DNA of 64,000 bases. Origin: Imperialibacter sp040222815 (GTDB lineage Bacteria; Bacteroidota; Bacteroidia; Cytophagales; Cyclobacteriaceae). Shown here piece after piece: positions 1-8,891 of this stretch (the first letter of the stretch is position 1; every line of letters begins with the position of its first letter). The stretch spans positions 248,001 to 312,000 of the forward strand of contig NZ_JAVKCH010000001.1 of assembly GCF_040222815.1 (NCBI RefSeq), written 5' to 3'. Position numbers and translations under genes: made by a program. The notes under the pieces were generated by a model, which saw only the letters and a list, made by a program, of their open reading frames with translations, made no database searches and was not told the DNA's origin.

Positions 1-270
1 AAAAACAGTGTTCCCAGCCTGCTCAGCAGCAAGAAATTCCATTTTTTCTATGGCTAAGCCCTGAGAGGCTATCGTTTCATTGACACCGGCAATCCATTGT
101 TCTAAGCCGGCAGTTCTGCCATTCCTGTTTTCTACTGATGATGGATCCACCCTTGTTAGCTTGTCCTTTAGCTTAGGGTTAAATTCAACGGTTTGTGGCG
201 TATTCTCATTTGGCTCGCAACTCCAAATGAATAAAAGAACGGTTAGTAATGATGTGATTAGTTTTCTCAT
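1..270 (-). CDS. Putative lipoprotein, N-terminal part (runs off the window)
   Basis: An open frame of 90 codons begins with ATG at 268-270 and continues without a stop to the window edge, so only the first 90 residues are visible. Residues 1-18 (MRKLITSLLTVLLFIWSC) are a short lipoprotein signal with a cysteine at 18; tryptophan at -2 makes the lipobox atypical. A charged, asparagine-rich tether (EPNENTPQ) follows, as is usual in Bacteroidota surface or periplasmic lipoproteins. I do not recognise a domain in the visible part. It is transcribed away from the J-domain gene, and the AT-rich 271-550 interval upstream probably holds its promoter. Function unknown. Confidence 0.7.
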   Translation of the reverse strand, partial: MRKLITSLLTVLLFIWSCEPNENTPQTVEFNPKLKDKLTRVDPSSVENRNGRTAGLEQWIAGVNETIASQGLAIEKMEFLAAEQAGNTVF

Positions 271-550
271 AACTGTGTAGATAATGGGTTAATTAATTGA
301 TTTAGTTCAATAAATTAACAATCAAATACCAGTCTGACAAATATTGAATTATACGAATATTTTATATAACAATACGTATATAATCCATTAGTGAATTACT
401 AGGGAGGTATTTTTGGAAAAAAATCACCACCTGCCGCTAGAAATTAGGTGTGGATTAAAGCCTTTCGAACAATTCATTAACCATCTCAACAGGATACACC
501 TCACTCGCCCTGCTTACCACTCCGCACCGGAACTTCCTGAGCAGAAAAAT

Positions 551-1000
551 TTACGCCGGCTCCAAGTCCCTTTTTGACTTTCTGTAAAGAAATGAATTGA
601 AGATGTTGCGCTTGCCAAACCTGTAGGGCTTGTCTGAATTGATCAGGCCTTGATAGACGTGTTTTGTCACACCAAAATATTCATAGGTGGTACCATCCAG
701 AAAGGTTACTTCAAGTACCAATCCTTTGAGCTTGAAATCGACGATGCCGGATTCGGTTGTGGTAGTGGTGTACTCAGCCAAATTGGCTTCCTTGGTTTCG
801 GGCGCTATGCTCACCAAAAAATGATAAGCGTCGATGATTTGTAAACTCTTCTGCTTTGCTTCGGCAGCCTTTTCATCATCCTGCTGAAACTTATCGGGAT
901 GCCACTCTTTCACCAGGTTCCGGTAAGTGCTTTTTAGTTGTTTAAGGTCTGTATCTGCCTCAGCATTAAACAGTTTCCTGTATTCATTGATGCGCTTCAT
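551..1000 (-). CDS. J-domain protein with C-terminal KTSC domain
   Basis: This 149-residue protein has an N-terminal J domain (about residues 4-66) with the Hsp70-stimulating HPD tripeptide inside KEWHPDKF near residue 34. A threonine-rich linker (EYTTTTTESG) leads to a C-terminal KTSC-type domain (about 85-145), recognisable from the pattern LEVTFLDGTTYEYFGV followed by a VYQGLINSD helix and a final FNS/YRK segment. The J domain would recruit and stimulate DnaK; the KTSC domain is a small domain of unknown biochemical role. There is no signal peptide, so it should be cytoplasmic. It stands alone with its own likely promoter (TAGCTTTG) about 25 bases upstream. After the stop the same frame remains open for 31 codons, which I regard as chance. 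Confidence 0.85.
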   Translation of the reverse strand: MKRINEYRKLFNAEADTDLKQLKSTYRNLVKEWHPDKFQQDDEKAAEAKQKSLQIIDAYHFLVSIAPETKEANLAEYTTTTTESGIVDFKLKGLVLEVTFLDGTTYEYFGVTKHVYQGLINSDKPYRFGKRNIFNSFLYRKSKRDLEPA

Positions 1001-1024
1001 TGCTGCCCTCTGTTAATTCGGCTG

Positions 1025-1032
1025 CAAAGCTA
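1025..1032 (-). promoter_or_regulatory. Putative Bacteroidota -7 box for the J-domain/KTSC gene
   Basis: The minus strand reads TAGCTTTG, an exact match to the Bacteroidota -7 consensus TAnnTTTG, 24 bases ahead of the ATG at 1000. A weak TTTA lies upstream at closer than ideal spacing, so only the -7 element is convincing. Confidence 0.45.
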
Positions 1033-1098
1033 GAGATTTAAATGGTCTAAAGCGAAGTAGTCGCAAATATCGTATGTGAATTCCGCTGAGAGCAATAC

Positions 1099-2607
1099 TC
1101 ACTTTGCAGGAAACACCCCATCTCCATTCGAACCCATATAAGCCCCCCATCGCACAGGTTCTTCTATTTCGATACCCGTTGATATGCGCTTGATCTTCAT
1201 GCCAAGAAAAACCATCAGGTCAGAGGTTGGATTGAAGTACTGACAATGAACAACATCGAGGTAGCCATCATTGTCCATGTCTCCAATATAAGGTGTTGAG
1301 AAGATATTCTTGAACCCATTGAGCTGATCGATGGGAATGACTGATTTATCTGTAAAATTAATCGCAACAAGCTTTGTAAGTATCTCGCTCGATTTCTTGT
1401 TCACAAACCCCTCGGCACAATCAAATTCGTTGATACTGATAATCGCCTCATCGATTCCATCGCCATTGAGGTCATAAACCACTGGTGAAGAGAACCCTGT
1501 GCAGCCCATTTCGGCCATGTAGGCGACCTCACCAGTTTTCCCGTCAACCATCACCTGCACTGATCCGGTATTCTCCGGCCAGGCACCCCTGCTCACAAAC
1601 GTAAAGAAGTCGGGCACGTCATCGTCAGTGAAATAGCCTACTGCAAAGCTGTTGCTCGACTCTGAATTGTCAATCCTTTTTGTCCAAACAGGCTTTTCTG
1701 TTTTGCCGTCAATGGCAAATATGCTGCTGGCATGTGAAATAGCTACAAGGTCATAAAAGCCGTCTCCATTGATATCTGCTATAGAAGGCGGTGCAATGAA
1801 GCCGTGGCCAACTTCCGTCGCCAGGATTTTGGCTTTAGAGAGCTGACGAGCTTTTAAAGCTCCCAGGGTAGTTACATACAGACTCCCTGAGATCGTCTCC
1901 CCTCCTGTTCCAAACAGGATAGTAACGCCGCCGCTGCCTGGCTGCTGAAACGCAATCGGCGACATGTACGACTCTTTACCATCGGGCATCGTATCTGCTG
2001 CCAGAATCTCACCGGTTTTGGTGTCCATCAGCATCAATACGCCAGGAAATCTATTGCTGGTGGAAAATGGCTCAACCTTGGAATTTCCGCCGTTCACAAC
2101 CAGCAGATCCTTGAGTCCGTCCCCATTTTGGTCGGGCACCAGCACGCTATTGTAAAAATTAAAGCGAGCATACTGAAGGATGGAGTCTTCCTGGTACAAC
2201 TCATGGTCATAGGCCCAAATCACCTTGCCGGTTTTTCCATCCAGCGCCCTTAAGTGAGGCGACCTCCCACCAATAAACACCTCTGGCACCTGGTCTCCGT
2301 TCACGTCGTAGAGTGTCGCCGAACCAAACACCTGGTCAGTGGTTTCTTGCCTCCAAATCAACTCGCCAGTCTTTCCGTCCAGTGCCATCACACCAAATTC
2401 TGACTTTTGGTATTCGTTCTTCCCGGCACCCATCACAATATCCAACACACCATCCCGATTAAGGTCAGCGGCACGTGGCGACGACTGAGAACCAATGATT
2501 GAGAAATCCTGCACCCAGGCTACTTCTGTTTTCTTTTTTTTGCAGGAGGTAACTGCCACGCAGAAACACGCAACAAGCAAGAGCAACAGTTGATGGAAAA
2601 ATTTCAT
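1099..2607 (-). CDS. Secreted FG-GAP/PQQ-like beta-propeller lipoprotein
   Basis: The protein has 502 residues when started at the ATG at 2605-2607. I chose that start because MKFFHQLLLLLVACFCVAVTSC is a complete lipoprotein signal with cysteine near residue 22, followed by KKKK; the longer frame upstream has no such logic. The mature part is a series of propeller blades with two signatures: calcium-binding D-x-N-x-D-G-x-x-D (DLNRDGVLD, DVNGDQVPE, DQNGDGLKD, DINGDGFYD, DLNGDGIDE, DMDNDGYLD) and PQQ-like LDGKTGE/K motifs repeated five or more times. This is typical of extracellular FG-GAP/VCBS proteins that bind polymers or surfaces. It is divergent from the giant VCBS gene at 2897 and may share regulation. 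No catalytic residues were recognised. Confidence 0.8.
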   Translation of the reverse strand: MKFFHQLLLLLVACFCVAVTSCKKKKTEVAWVQDFSIIGSQSSPRAADLNRDGVLDIVMGAGKNEYQKSEFGVMALDGKTGELIWRQETTDQVFGSATLYDVNGDQVPEVFIGGRSPHLRALDGKTGKVIWAYDHELYQEDSILQYARFNFYNSVLVPDQNGDGLKDLLVVNGGNSKVEPFSTSNRFPGVLMLMDTKTGEILAADTMPDGKESYMSPIAFQQPGSGGVTILFGTGGETISGSLYVTTLGALKARQLSKAKILATEVGHGFIAPPSIADINGDGFYDLVAISHASSIFAIDGKTEKPVWTKRIDNSESSNSFAVGYFTDDDVPDFFTFVSRGAWPENTGSVQVMVDGKTGEVAYMAEMGCTGFSSPVVYDLNGDGIDEAIISINEFDCAEGFVNKKSSEILTKLVAINFTDKSVIPIDQLNGFKNIFSTPYIGDMDNDGYLDVVHCQYFNPTSDLMVFLGMKIKRISTGIEIEEPVRWGAYMGSNGDGVFPAK

Positions 2608-2896
2608 AGTGATGGCCGTTTCGGCCGCTAAAGTATTGAAAAACGAACATAAAGCTAAACAAATGGGGGCTAGCAACACCTTTCAACACCGGTAAAATAG
2701 GCCCCGGCGCAGCAGGTGCAACAACACTGTTTAAAAAACCTTTTAAGCACTACCATATGCTTTTTATAAACATTAACTTGTGTTTGGTTTGGATCGAAGA
2801 AATATCCAAATCTCTGACCCGCATTTGATAAAATGCAGCCATATTTGAGAATTGAACCCTTACGAATTGCGATGTTGGATTTTTACTTCTTCCCTG

Positions 2897-5800
2897 ATGG
2901 ACACCCGTAGATATATATTGAATCAATTCAGCGCTATTTCGATCAATAATTATTTGATTGTTAATTTAATCATAGCACTGTCTTTCATAAGCAATTTGTC
3001 CCTTGCCCAACAAAAAGGACCGCTTTTTGAGCTGATGCCCACAGCTAAAACAGGCATTACATTCAAGAACATGTTGACGGAGAGCCCGACTGCCAACGTA
3101 CTTACCTACGAATACTTCTACAACGGCGGCGGCGTGGCCATTGGGGATATCAACAACGATGGTTTGGACGATGTGTACCTCATTGGTAATATGGTAGAAA
3201 ATCAGCTTTACCTCAACCAGGGAAACTTCTCTTTCAAAGACATCACAAAATCATCGGGCACTGCTGTAAGCCAGGGATGGAAAACTGGTGCAAACATGGT
3301 GGATATTAACGGCGATGGCTGGCTCGACATTTATGTGTGCCTTTCAGGAAAAACTGCTCCCGATACCAGGCGTAATAAACTCTTCATTAATAACAAAGAC
3401 CTGACCTTTACAGAGAAGGCAGCGGAATATGGATTGGATGACCCATCGCACAGCACGCACTCAGCCTTTTTCGACATCGACAATGATGGTGACCTGGACA
3501 TGTACCTGCTCAACCACAACATTACTGTGATCCGTGAGTTTGAGTTTGCCAAGGCAAAAGAAACACGTGATCCCTACGCTGGCGACAAGCTGTATAGGAA
3601 CGACAATGGGCGCTTTGTCGACATCAGCGCCGCAGCTGGTATCAAAGGCAACCCACTTGGTTTCGGTTTGGGCGTCAACATTGCCGATGTGAACCAGGAT
3701 GGTTTTCAGGACATTTACGTATCCAACGACTACGTAGAGCCCGACTACCTCTACATCAACAACGGCGACGGCACATTTACTGATGAGATGACCAACTACA
3801 TGCAGCACATCTCCTATTTCTCCATGGGCTGCGACATCAGCGACATCAACAACGACGGCTGGCCCGACATTTACACGCTCGACATGCTGCCGGAAGACAA
3901 CAAGCGACAAAAGCTGCTTTACGGGCCGGAAAATTACGAGCATTTTGCCTTGCTTGTAATCAACGGCTTTTACTTCCAGAATATGAGGAACATGCTCCAT
4001 CTGAACAACACCGATGGAACCTATAGCGAGATTGGGCAGTTTTCCGGCATTTCCAACACCGACTGGAGCTGGTCCCCCCTCTTCGCCGACTACGACAACG
4101 ACGGATGGAAAGACCTGTTCATCAGCAATGGCTATTTCCGTGACTACACCAACCGTGACTTCCTGAAATACAAGGGCGACTACTTCTTTGATATGGCGAG
4201 AGAAAAACAGCCTGCGGACACCTTTCATCTGGTTTCCACCATGACATCCACCCCCGTACATAACTACATCTACAAAAATAATGGAAACCTGACGTTCACC
4301 GATATGAGCGACAACTGGGGCTTTGCCAATCCGGGCTTTTCCAGTGGCGCAGCTTATGCCGACCTTGACAACGATGGCGATATTGACCTGATCGTCAACA
4401 ATCAAAACAACGCTGTTTCAATCTATAGAAATCAAACCCAACAAAGGCATCCCGACCGCAACTACCTCGACATTACGCTCAAGGGACTTTCTAAAAACTC
4501 AAGGGGCTACGGTGCCAAAGTGCATGTGTATGCAGGCGGACAGGTGCAGTATTTTGAGCAAATGCCTACCAGAGGCTTTCAATCGTCGGTTACCGGTAGG
4601 CTTCATGTCGGGCTTGGGCAACAGAGCAAAATTGACTCAATCCGAGTGAAATGGCTAACTGGTGCCGAGCAGAAGCTTTCAGGCATTGCTGCGAATCAAA
4701 CGATCACAATAGAGGAAAAAAATCTCGAAAAGCCTTACCTATTTGCGTCTGCCAAAGCATCATTTGAGCCAACTAATTTTTCCAGAGTGGAATGCCCTGT
4801 CTATTACGAACATCTCGAGTATGGTTTCAACGACTTCAAGCGACAACCTCTGCTAATGACCATGCTTACTAACTGCGGCCCTATTATGACTACAGGCGAC
4901 GTGAATGGCGATAGCAGAGAAGATATCTTCGTGGGTGGCGCCCAGGAGAACCCTGGCATGCTATTCATTCAATCAGCCACTGGTTCGTTCGAGCCTGGCA
5001 ATTTCCCTGTTACACAAGCCGATCTTCAGTATACCGATGCTGGTGCCAGCTTCTTTGACGCCGACAAGGACGGAGACCTCGATCTCTATCTCGTTAGCGG
5101 TGGCTACAATGATTACAGTGAGAAAGATAAAGCCACACAAGACAGGCTTTACCTGAACGACGGAAAGGGAAATTTCACCAAAGCGACAGATGCCTTGCCT
5201 GACATGCTCGTGAGCAAATCATGTATCGCCTACGCCGACTTTGACAAAGATGGTGACATGGATCTTGTGCTCGGCGGAAGGGTGATTCCCGGCAGGTATC
5301 CGGAAGTACCTCAAAGCTTCTTCCTCGAGAACGAAGGAAACGGCAAGTTTGTGGATGTGACTGCCGCAAAGGCCAAAGAGCTGGGTGCGATAGGCATGGT
5401 CACTGATGCTTCGTGGGTGGATTTGAATGGCGACAAATGGGACGATTTGGTAGTGGTTGGAGAGTTCATGGCTATTGAAGTTTTCATTAACAAGCAGGGG
5501 AAATCGCTGGAGGGTTCAACGAGCCAGTATTTCAACAAGCCAGTTTCTGGTTTGTGGAGCAAGATGGTTGTTCATGACTTCGACAAAGATGGCGACCCGG
5601 ATATTGTTGTGGGGAACTTCGGGCTAAACACCCAGCTCCATGCAAGCGAAAAAGAACCCATGACTCTTGTTTACAAAGATTTTGACAACAATGGTTCTGT
5701 GGATCCCATTCTCAACTACTATATCAAAGGTGAATCGGTACCGTTTGCCAGCAGAGACGAACTGCTTGACCAGATTTACGCCATGCGAAGCAAGTATACT

Positions 5801-6253
5801 GACTATTCTTCCTATGCCGATGCCAGGCTGAGCACCATCTTCTCAAAAGCTGACCTAAAAGATGCCAAAGAGCTGAAGGCCACCGAACTGCGCAGTATGT
5901 ACCTGGAAAACAGAGATGGCAAACTCATTCCTCACGCCTTACCGGATGAGGCACAGTTCGCTCCCGTTTATGCAATGGCGCTGGTCGACTACAATAAAGA
6001 TGGCAACATGGATCTCGTTGTGGCGGGCAATCAAAGCTCTATTCGCATTCGCATGGGAGTGATCGATGCCAATTTTGGGCAATTGTACGAAGGTGACGGC
6101 AAGGGACATTTCAAATATGTATCACAGTCAAAATCTGGCTTCAGGTTCACTGGAGATACCAAGTCACTTGACGTGATAGATGTGGCAGGTGAGCAGTTCC
6201 TGCTCGTGGGTGTGAATAATGTGGGTATCGAAGCGTATAAATTGAATAAGTGA
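2897..6253 (+). CDS. Giant VCBS/FG-GAP repeat protein with ASPIC/UnbV domain (CRTAC1-like)
   Basis: The 1118-residue protein is started at the ATG at 2897; a TTG at 2852 is possible but gives a poorer N-terminus. A hydrophobic signal segment ends near LSLAQQ. Many blades carry the calcium-binding pattern D-x-N-x-D-G-x-x-D (DINNDGLDD, DINGDGWLD, DIDNDGDLD, DVNQDGFQD, DYDNDGWKD, DLDNDGDID, DVNGDSRED, DFDKDGDMD). An ASPIC/UnbV-type domain lies near the middle (about residues 515-600), with GYGAKVHVYAGG and a QSSVTGRLHVGLG segment; a second set of propeller blades follows. The family is secreted, often associated with adhesion or surface polymers. The gene overlaps the haloperoxidase start by one base (TGATG), so the two are translationally coupled. 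That suggests a joint secreted function, which is inference. Confidence 0.85.
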   Translation: MDTRRYILNQFSAISINNYLIVNLIIALSFISNLSLAQQKGPLFELMPTAKTGITFKNMLTESPTANVLTYEYFYNGGGVAIGDINNDGLDDVYLIGNMVENQLYLNQGNFSFKDITKSSGTAVSQGWKTGANMVDINGDGWLDIYVCLSGKTAPDTRRNKLFINNKDLTFTEKAAEYGLDDPSHSTHSAFFDIDNDGDLDMYLLNHNITVIREFEFAKAKETRDPYAGDKLYRNDNGRFVDISAAAGIKGNPLGFGLGVNIADVNQDGFQDIYVSNDYVEPDYLYINNGDGTFTDEMTNYMQHISYFSMGCDISDINNDGWPDIYTLDMLPEDNKRQKLLYGPENYEHFALLVINGFYFQNMRNMLHLNNTDGTYSEIGQFSGISNTDWSWSPLFADYDNDGWKDLFISNGYFRDYTNRDFLKYKGDYFFDMAREKQPADTFHLVSTMTSTPVHNYIYKNNGNLTFTDMSDNWGFANPGFSSGAAYADLDNDGDIDLIVNNQNNAVSIYRNQTQQRHPDRNYLDITLKGLSKNSRGYGAKVHVYAGGQVQYFEQMPTRGFQSSVTGRLHVGLGQQSKIDSIRVKWLTGAEQKLSGIAANQTITIEEKNLEKPYLFASAKASFEPTNFSRVECPVYYEHLEYGFNDFKRQPLLMTMLTNCGPIMTTGDVNGDSREDIFVGGAQENPGMLFIQSATGSFEPGNFPVTQADLQYTDAGASFFDADKDGDLDLYLVSGGYNDYSEKDKATQDRLYLNDGKGNFTKATDALPDMLVSKSCIAYADFDKDGDMDLVLGGRVIPGRYPEVPQSFFLENEGNGKFVDVTAAKAKELGAIGMVTDASWVDLNGDKWDDLVVVGEFMAIEVFINKQGKSLEGSTSQYFNKPVSGLWSKMVVHDFDKDGDPDIVVGNFGLNTQLHASEKEPMTLVYKDFDNNGSVDPILNYYIKGESVPFASRDELLDQIYAMRSKYTDYSSYADARLSTIFSKADLKDAKELKATELRSMYLENRDGKLIPHALPDEAQFAPVYAMALVDYNKDGNMDLVVAGNQSSIRIRMGVIDANFGQLYEGDGKGHFKYVSQSKSGFRFTGDTKSLDVIDVAGEQFLLVGVNNVGIEAYKLNK

Positions 6254-7590
6254 TGAAAAAGACTGTTATACTGGGTGTTTTGTTGGGCACTATGCAATTT
6301 ACCGCCTCTGCGCAGACCAGCCTGAGCAATACGGAAGCGGCCAAAGTGTTCGCCGAGAACGCCTTCCACCTGTCGGAAGTGATGCTTCACGATGTGGCTA
6401 ACCCACCTGCCGCCAGCCGGTTTTATGCTTATGCAATGCTGGGTGCCTACTACACAGCGACCACCAGTGGTAGCAACATTCCTCAAATTGGCCCAAACTT
6501 CAAAGTAAACCCGGGCGTTCATGCCCCCTACTCCGCAAAAGGCTTTGACCTGACCTTTGCAGCCACCTATGCCATGCTGGAGGTGGGAAAAAAGATCATG
6601 CCGTCGGGCTACCTGCTAAAAACCAATCAGGAGCAGCTGGAAACACAGTTCAAAGAGCAGTACAAGCTTTCAGCCCGGTCTGTTGAAGCTAACAAGAAGT
6701 ACGCCATTGAAATAGCAGACCAAATCATTCGGTATGCCAAAAGCGATGGGTACAATAAGCTGAGCACCTACACCAGATACACGCCAAGCAAAGAGGAAGG
6801 TCGGTGGTACCCTACGCCTCCTGAATACATGTCGGCCATTGAGCCGCAATGGAAAACCATCAGACCGTTCTTTCTTGAGTCGTACGACCAGTTTGTACCC
6901 ACAGCCCCTGCTCCTTTCAGCCTTGACACCGCCAGCTCGTTTTTTAAGCAAACCATGGAGGTGTATGACGTTGTGAGGAACCTGACGCCTGAGCAGAAGC
7001 TTGTCGCCAGCTTTTGGGACTGCAACCCTTTTGCCGTAGCCTATTCGGGCCACATGGCCATCGGCTTGAAGAAGATCTCTCCTGGCGGCCACTGGATGGG
7101 TATTACCGGTATCGCTTGTGAAAAGGCAGATATACCCTTCGACTCTACCATTTTTGTGCATGCCATGGTGGGCACTACCCTGCACGATGCTTTCATAAGC
7201 TGTTGGGATGAAAAATACCGGAGTGATAGGATCAGGCCTGAAACCATGATCAACAAGTACATTGATTCCGAATGGCGACCAATTCTCCAAACACCTCCGT
7301 TTCCTGAATACACCAGTGGGCACAGCGTAGTGTCTGCTGCTTCTTCTGTTGTGCTCACAACACTTCTCGGCGATAATTTCGCTTTTAGAGACGACTCTGA
7401 GGTGTATTTTGGATTACCGGAAAGGGACTTCAATTCCTTTTACGAGGCTGCAGCCGAAGCGGCCATTTCAAGGCTTTACGGCGGCATCCACTACCGAGAC
7501 GCCTGCGATGAGGGTGTGAAGCAAGGCCGGGCTGTGGGCACAAACTCCATCAACAAAGTTCTGAAGCCAGCCAGCAAGGGCACAAACTGA
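6253..7590 (+). CDS. Vanadium-dependent haloperoxidase / PAP2-fold phosphatase family protein
   Basis: The 445-residue protein begins with a signal peptide (MKKTVILGVLLGTMQFTASA, cut before QTS), so it acts outside the cytoplasm. The C-terminal half has the full vanadate/phosphate pocket of the family: K-x6-RP as KYRSDRIRP, P-x3-SGH as PEYTSGH, and SR-x5-H as SRLYGGIHYRD. The length and all-helical character fit vanadium chloro/bromoperoxidases better than short PAP2 phosphatases. Such enzymes oxidise halides with hydrogen peroxide, or in some relatives remove phosphate; the sequence alone does not settle which. The ATG at 6253 shares its A with the stop of the upstream VCBS gene, showing translational coupling. 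Confidence 0.85.
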   Translation: MKKTVILGVLLGTMQFTASAQTSLSNTEAAKVFAENAFHLSEVMLHDVANPPAASRFYAYAMLGAYYTATTSGSNIPQIGPNFKVNPGVHAPYSAKGFDLTFAATYAMLEVGKKIMPSGYLLKTNQEQLETQFKEQYKLSARSVEANKKYAIEIADQIIRYAKSDGYNKLSTYTRYTPSKEEGRWYPTPPEYMSAIEPQWKTIRPFFLESYDQFVPTAPAPFSLDTASSFFKQTMEVYDVVRNLTPEQKLVASFWDCNPFAVAYSGHMAIGLKKISPGGHWMGITGIACEKADIPFDSTIFVHAMVGTTLHDAFISCWDEKYRSDRIRPETMINKYIDSEWRPILQTPPFPEYTSGHSVVSAASSVVLTTLLGDNFAFRDDSEVYFGLPERDFNSFYEAAAEAAISRLYGGIHYRDACDEGVKQGRAVGTNSINKVLKPASKGTN

Positions 7591-7856
7591 AAAAGTAGCG
7601 GGTATTTCTGCCGGATCGAGTATCAATCAATCTGTATTCTTGGGGATTGAATGGATCGGTGTGCAGCTAAATAAAAAAGCAAACTGGTTCAATGCGTCCC
7701 GCTTGGACCTTTTGCTTCTTTATGATCTCCAATCGCTGAATAGGATAACTCTATTTTTGAGTTTTACTCCCCAGATTTATTGCTTGATCCGTAATCCCCC
7801 CAAGATTTTCCGCCTGACCTGTAATCGTTGCCTTCTACCCGGTGAGACTGAAAACA

Positions 7857-7888
7857 AAAAAGCTTTCGGGCGAACCCGAAAGCTTTTT
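7857..7888. terminator. Bidirectional Rho-independent terminator
   Basis: A perfect 14-bp stem (AAAAAGCTTTCGGG / CCCGAAAGCTTTTT) closes a CGAA tetraloop and has A/T runs at both outer ends. It therefore gives a U-run in either direction and suits the convergent genes on both sides. Confidence 0.85.
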
Positions 7889-7970
7889 ACCTGCTCAGGA
7901 ATGAGGTAACTAAACCTCTTTTAGACAAGATTTAGGCTCCTCCTTATCGCAACCTTCCACTGTTAACCTG

Positions 7971-8007
7971 TCCGCCAACTGGCGGGCGAGGTCCGCCAGT
8001 TGGCGGA
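7971..8007. repeat. REP-like nested inverted repeat
   Basis: A perfect 15-bp inverted repeat, TCCGCCAACTGGCGG and CCGCCAGTTGGCGGA, is separated by seven bases. Each arm is itself nearly palindromic (CCGCCA...TGGCGG), so four half-hairpins are possible. Outer arms AACCTTC (7951-7957) and GAAGGTT (8027-8033) enclose it, and GTTAACC occurs on both sides. It looks like a dispersed palindromic element, but only one copy is in the window. Confidence 0.6.
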
Positions 8008-8193
8008 TGAGGCCTGGTTTTGGCAAGAAGGTTAACCCGGTATTGTATTCATGTTAGGTTTAGGACCATCTGCCTGCTCAGGATTTAATACGAAGTTAGA
8101 GCATTCGATACTTTTTGACAAAGAGAAGGAACCAATATTTCTATTAATTTTTCGAACCGAAATAAATGGCAAAAAGCATCGTTTACATGCGCC

Positions 8194-8802
8194 TTAAAGC
8201 TCTTTGATCTTGATGTTTTTCCACTTCACACGAATACCACCTCCGTCGTGAATTTGAAGGGCAATTGACCCCGTTGCCTGCCCAATCTTCTCATCTTTGA
8301 AAGAGATCATCTCGGTGCCATTCACCCACGTAGTCACTTCATCGCCCACCACCTTGATGCGCATGGTGTTCCACTCCCCCATCTTCAGTGCCTTGTCCTT
8401 TTCAGGGTCTGGCTTGATCAACCAACCTCTGCCATAGGATTCGTAAATTCCCCCAGTATCATGTCCAGGAGGCGCCACTTCTGCCTGCCAGCCAGTGATC
8501 TTTGTGCCCTCAATGCTCGACCTGAAAAACACACCGCTGTTCCCATTGGCTTCCTGCTGAAACTCGAGCGTAAGGTCAAAGTCCTTGTAAGTTTTCTCTG
8601 TTGCAAAATAGCCGTATCCTTTATCTGGCCCACTTTCGCAAACCAGTAATCCATCCTCTACAAACCACTTTTCAGTGCCGTAAATCGTCCATCCTTTCAG
8701 GTTCTTGCCATTGAAAATGGACTTTTGAGCAAACGCCCCGTTAGTCATCAAAAGCGCCAGGCCAATCGCCAGGGATACCCCCGTTAATTTCATTCTTTTC
8801 AT
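8194..8802 (-). CDS. DUF1080 / 3-keto-disaccharide hydrolase family protein
   Basis: The 202-residue protein has a signal peptide (about 1-25, ending GAFAQ) and a single lectin-like beta-sandwich domain. Family signatures visible are FNGKNLKGW at the start, NSGVFFRS in the middle, GWQAEV, GGIYESYGRGW, GEWNTMRI, TTWVNG and the closing IALQIHDGG. Members of PF06439 include periplasmic enzymes that cleave glycosides whose sugar has been oxidised at C3. It lies 89 bases downstream of the ThuA/sugar-dehydrogenase fusion on the same strand. This fits an oxidise-then-cleave scheme for sugars outside the cytoplasm; the link is inferred from context. The substrate cannot be told. Confidence 0.85.
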   Translation of the reverse strand: MKRMKLTGVSLAIGLALLMTNGAFAQKSIFNGKNLKGWTIYGTEKWFVEDGLLVCESGPDKGYGYFATEKTYKDFDLTLEFQQEANGNSGVFFRSSIEGTKITGWQAEVAPPGHDTGGIYESYGRGWLIKPDPEKDKALKMGEWNTMRIKVVGDEVTTWVNGTEMISFKDEKIGQATGSIALQIHDGGGIRVKWKNIKIKEL

Positions 8803-8891
8803 TGTTGCTTATTGTTTAAGTATATCTGTATTAGCTATTAAATTGTATTACCTGCTGTCGACTCCAAAGGCGAAACTTACCATAGCAAAGG

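Larger units (their letters stand above)
7591..8193. other. Gene-free stretch between convergent genes
   Basis: About 600 bases separate the 3' ends of the haloperoxidase gene and the DUF1080 gene. The stretch holds a strong bidirectional terminator (7857-7888) and a REP-like inverted repeat (7971-8007). The string CTGCTCAGGA occurs twice, near 7891 and 8074. An 89-codon open frame at 7640-7909 crosses the terminator and has no protein-like features, so it is not called as a gene. Confidence 0.7.

Noticed and set aside
455..550. 31-codon continuation of the J-domain/KTSC frame after its stop
   Set aside because: A run of this length is expected by chance and the extra residues match no domain.
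3461..4405. 314-codon minus-strand frame inside the VCBS gene
   Set aside because: It is antisense to strongly repetitive Asp/Asn/Gly codons of the VCBS protein, which produce long false frames.
6670..7323. 217-codon minus-strand frame inside the haloperoxidase gene
   Set aside because: It lies wholly within a well-supported enzyme gene and has no protein-like motif.
7640..7909. 89-codon plus-strand frame in the intergenic region
   Set aside because: It runs through the bidirectional terminator and has no recognised motif.
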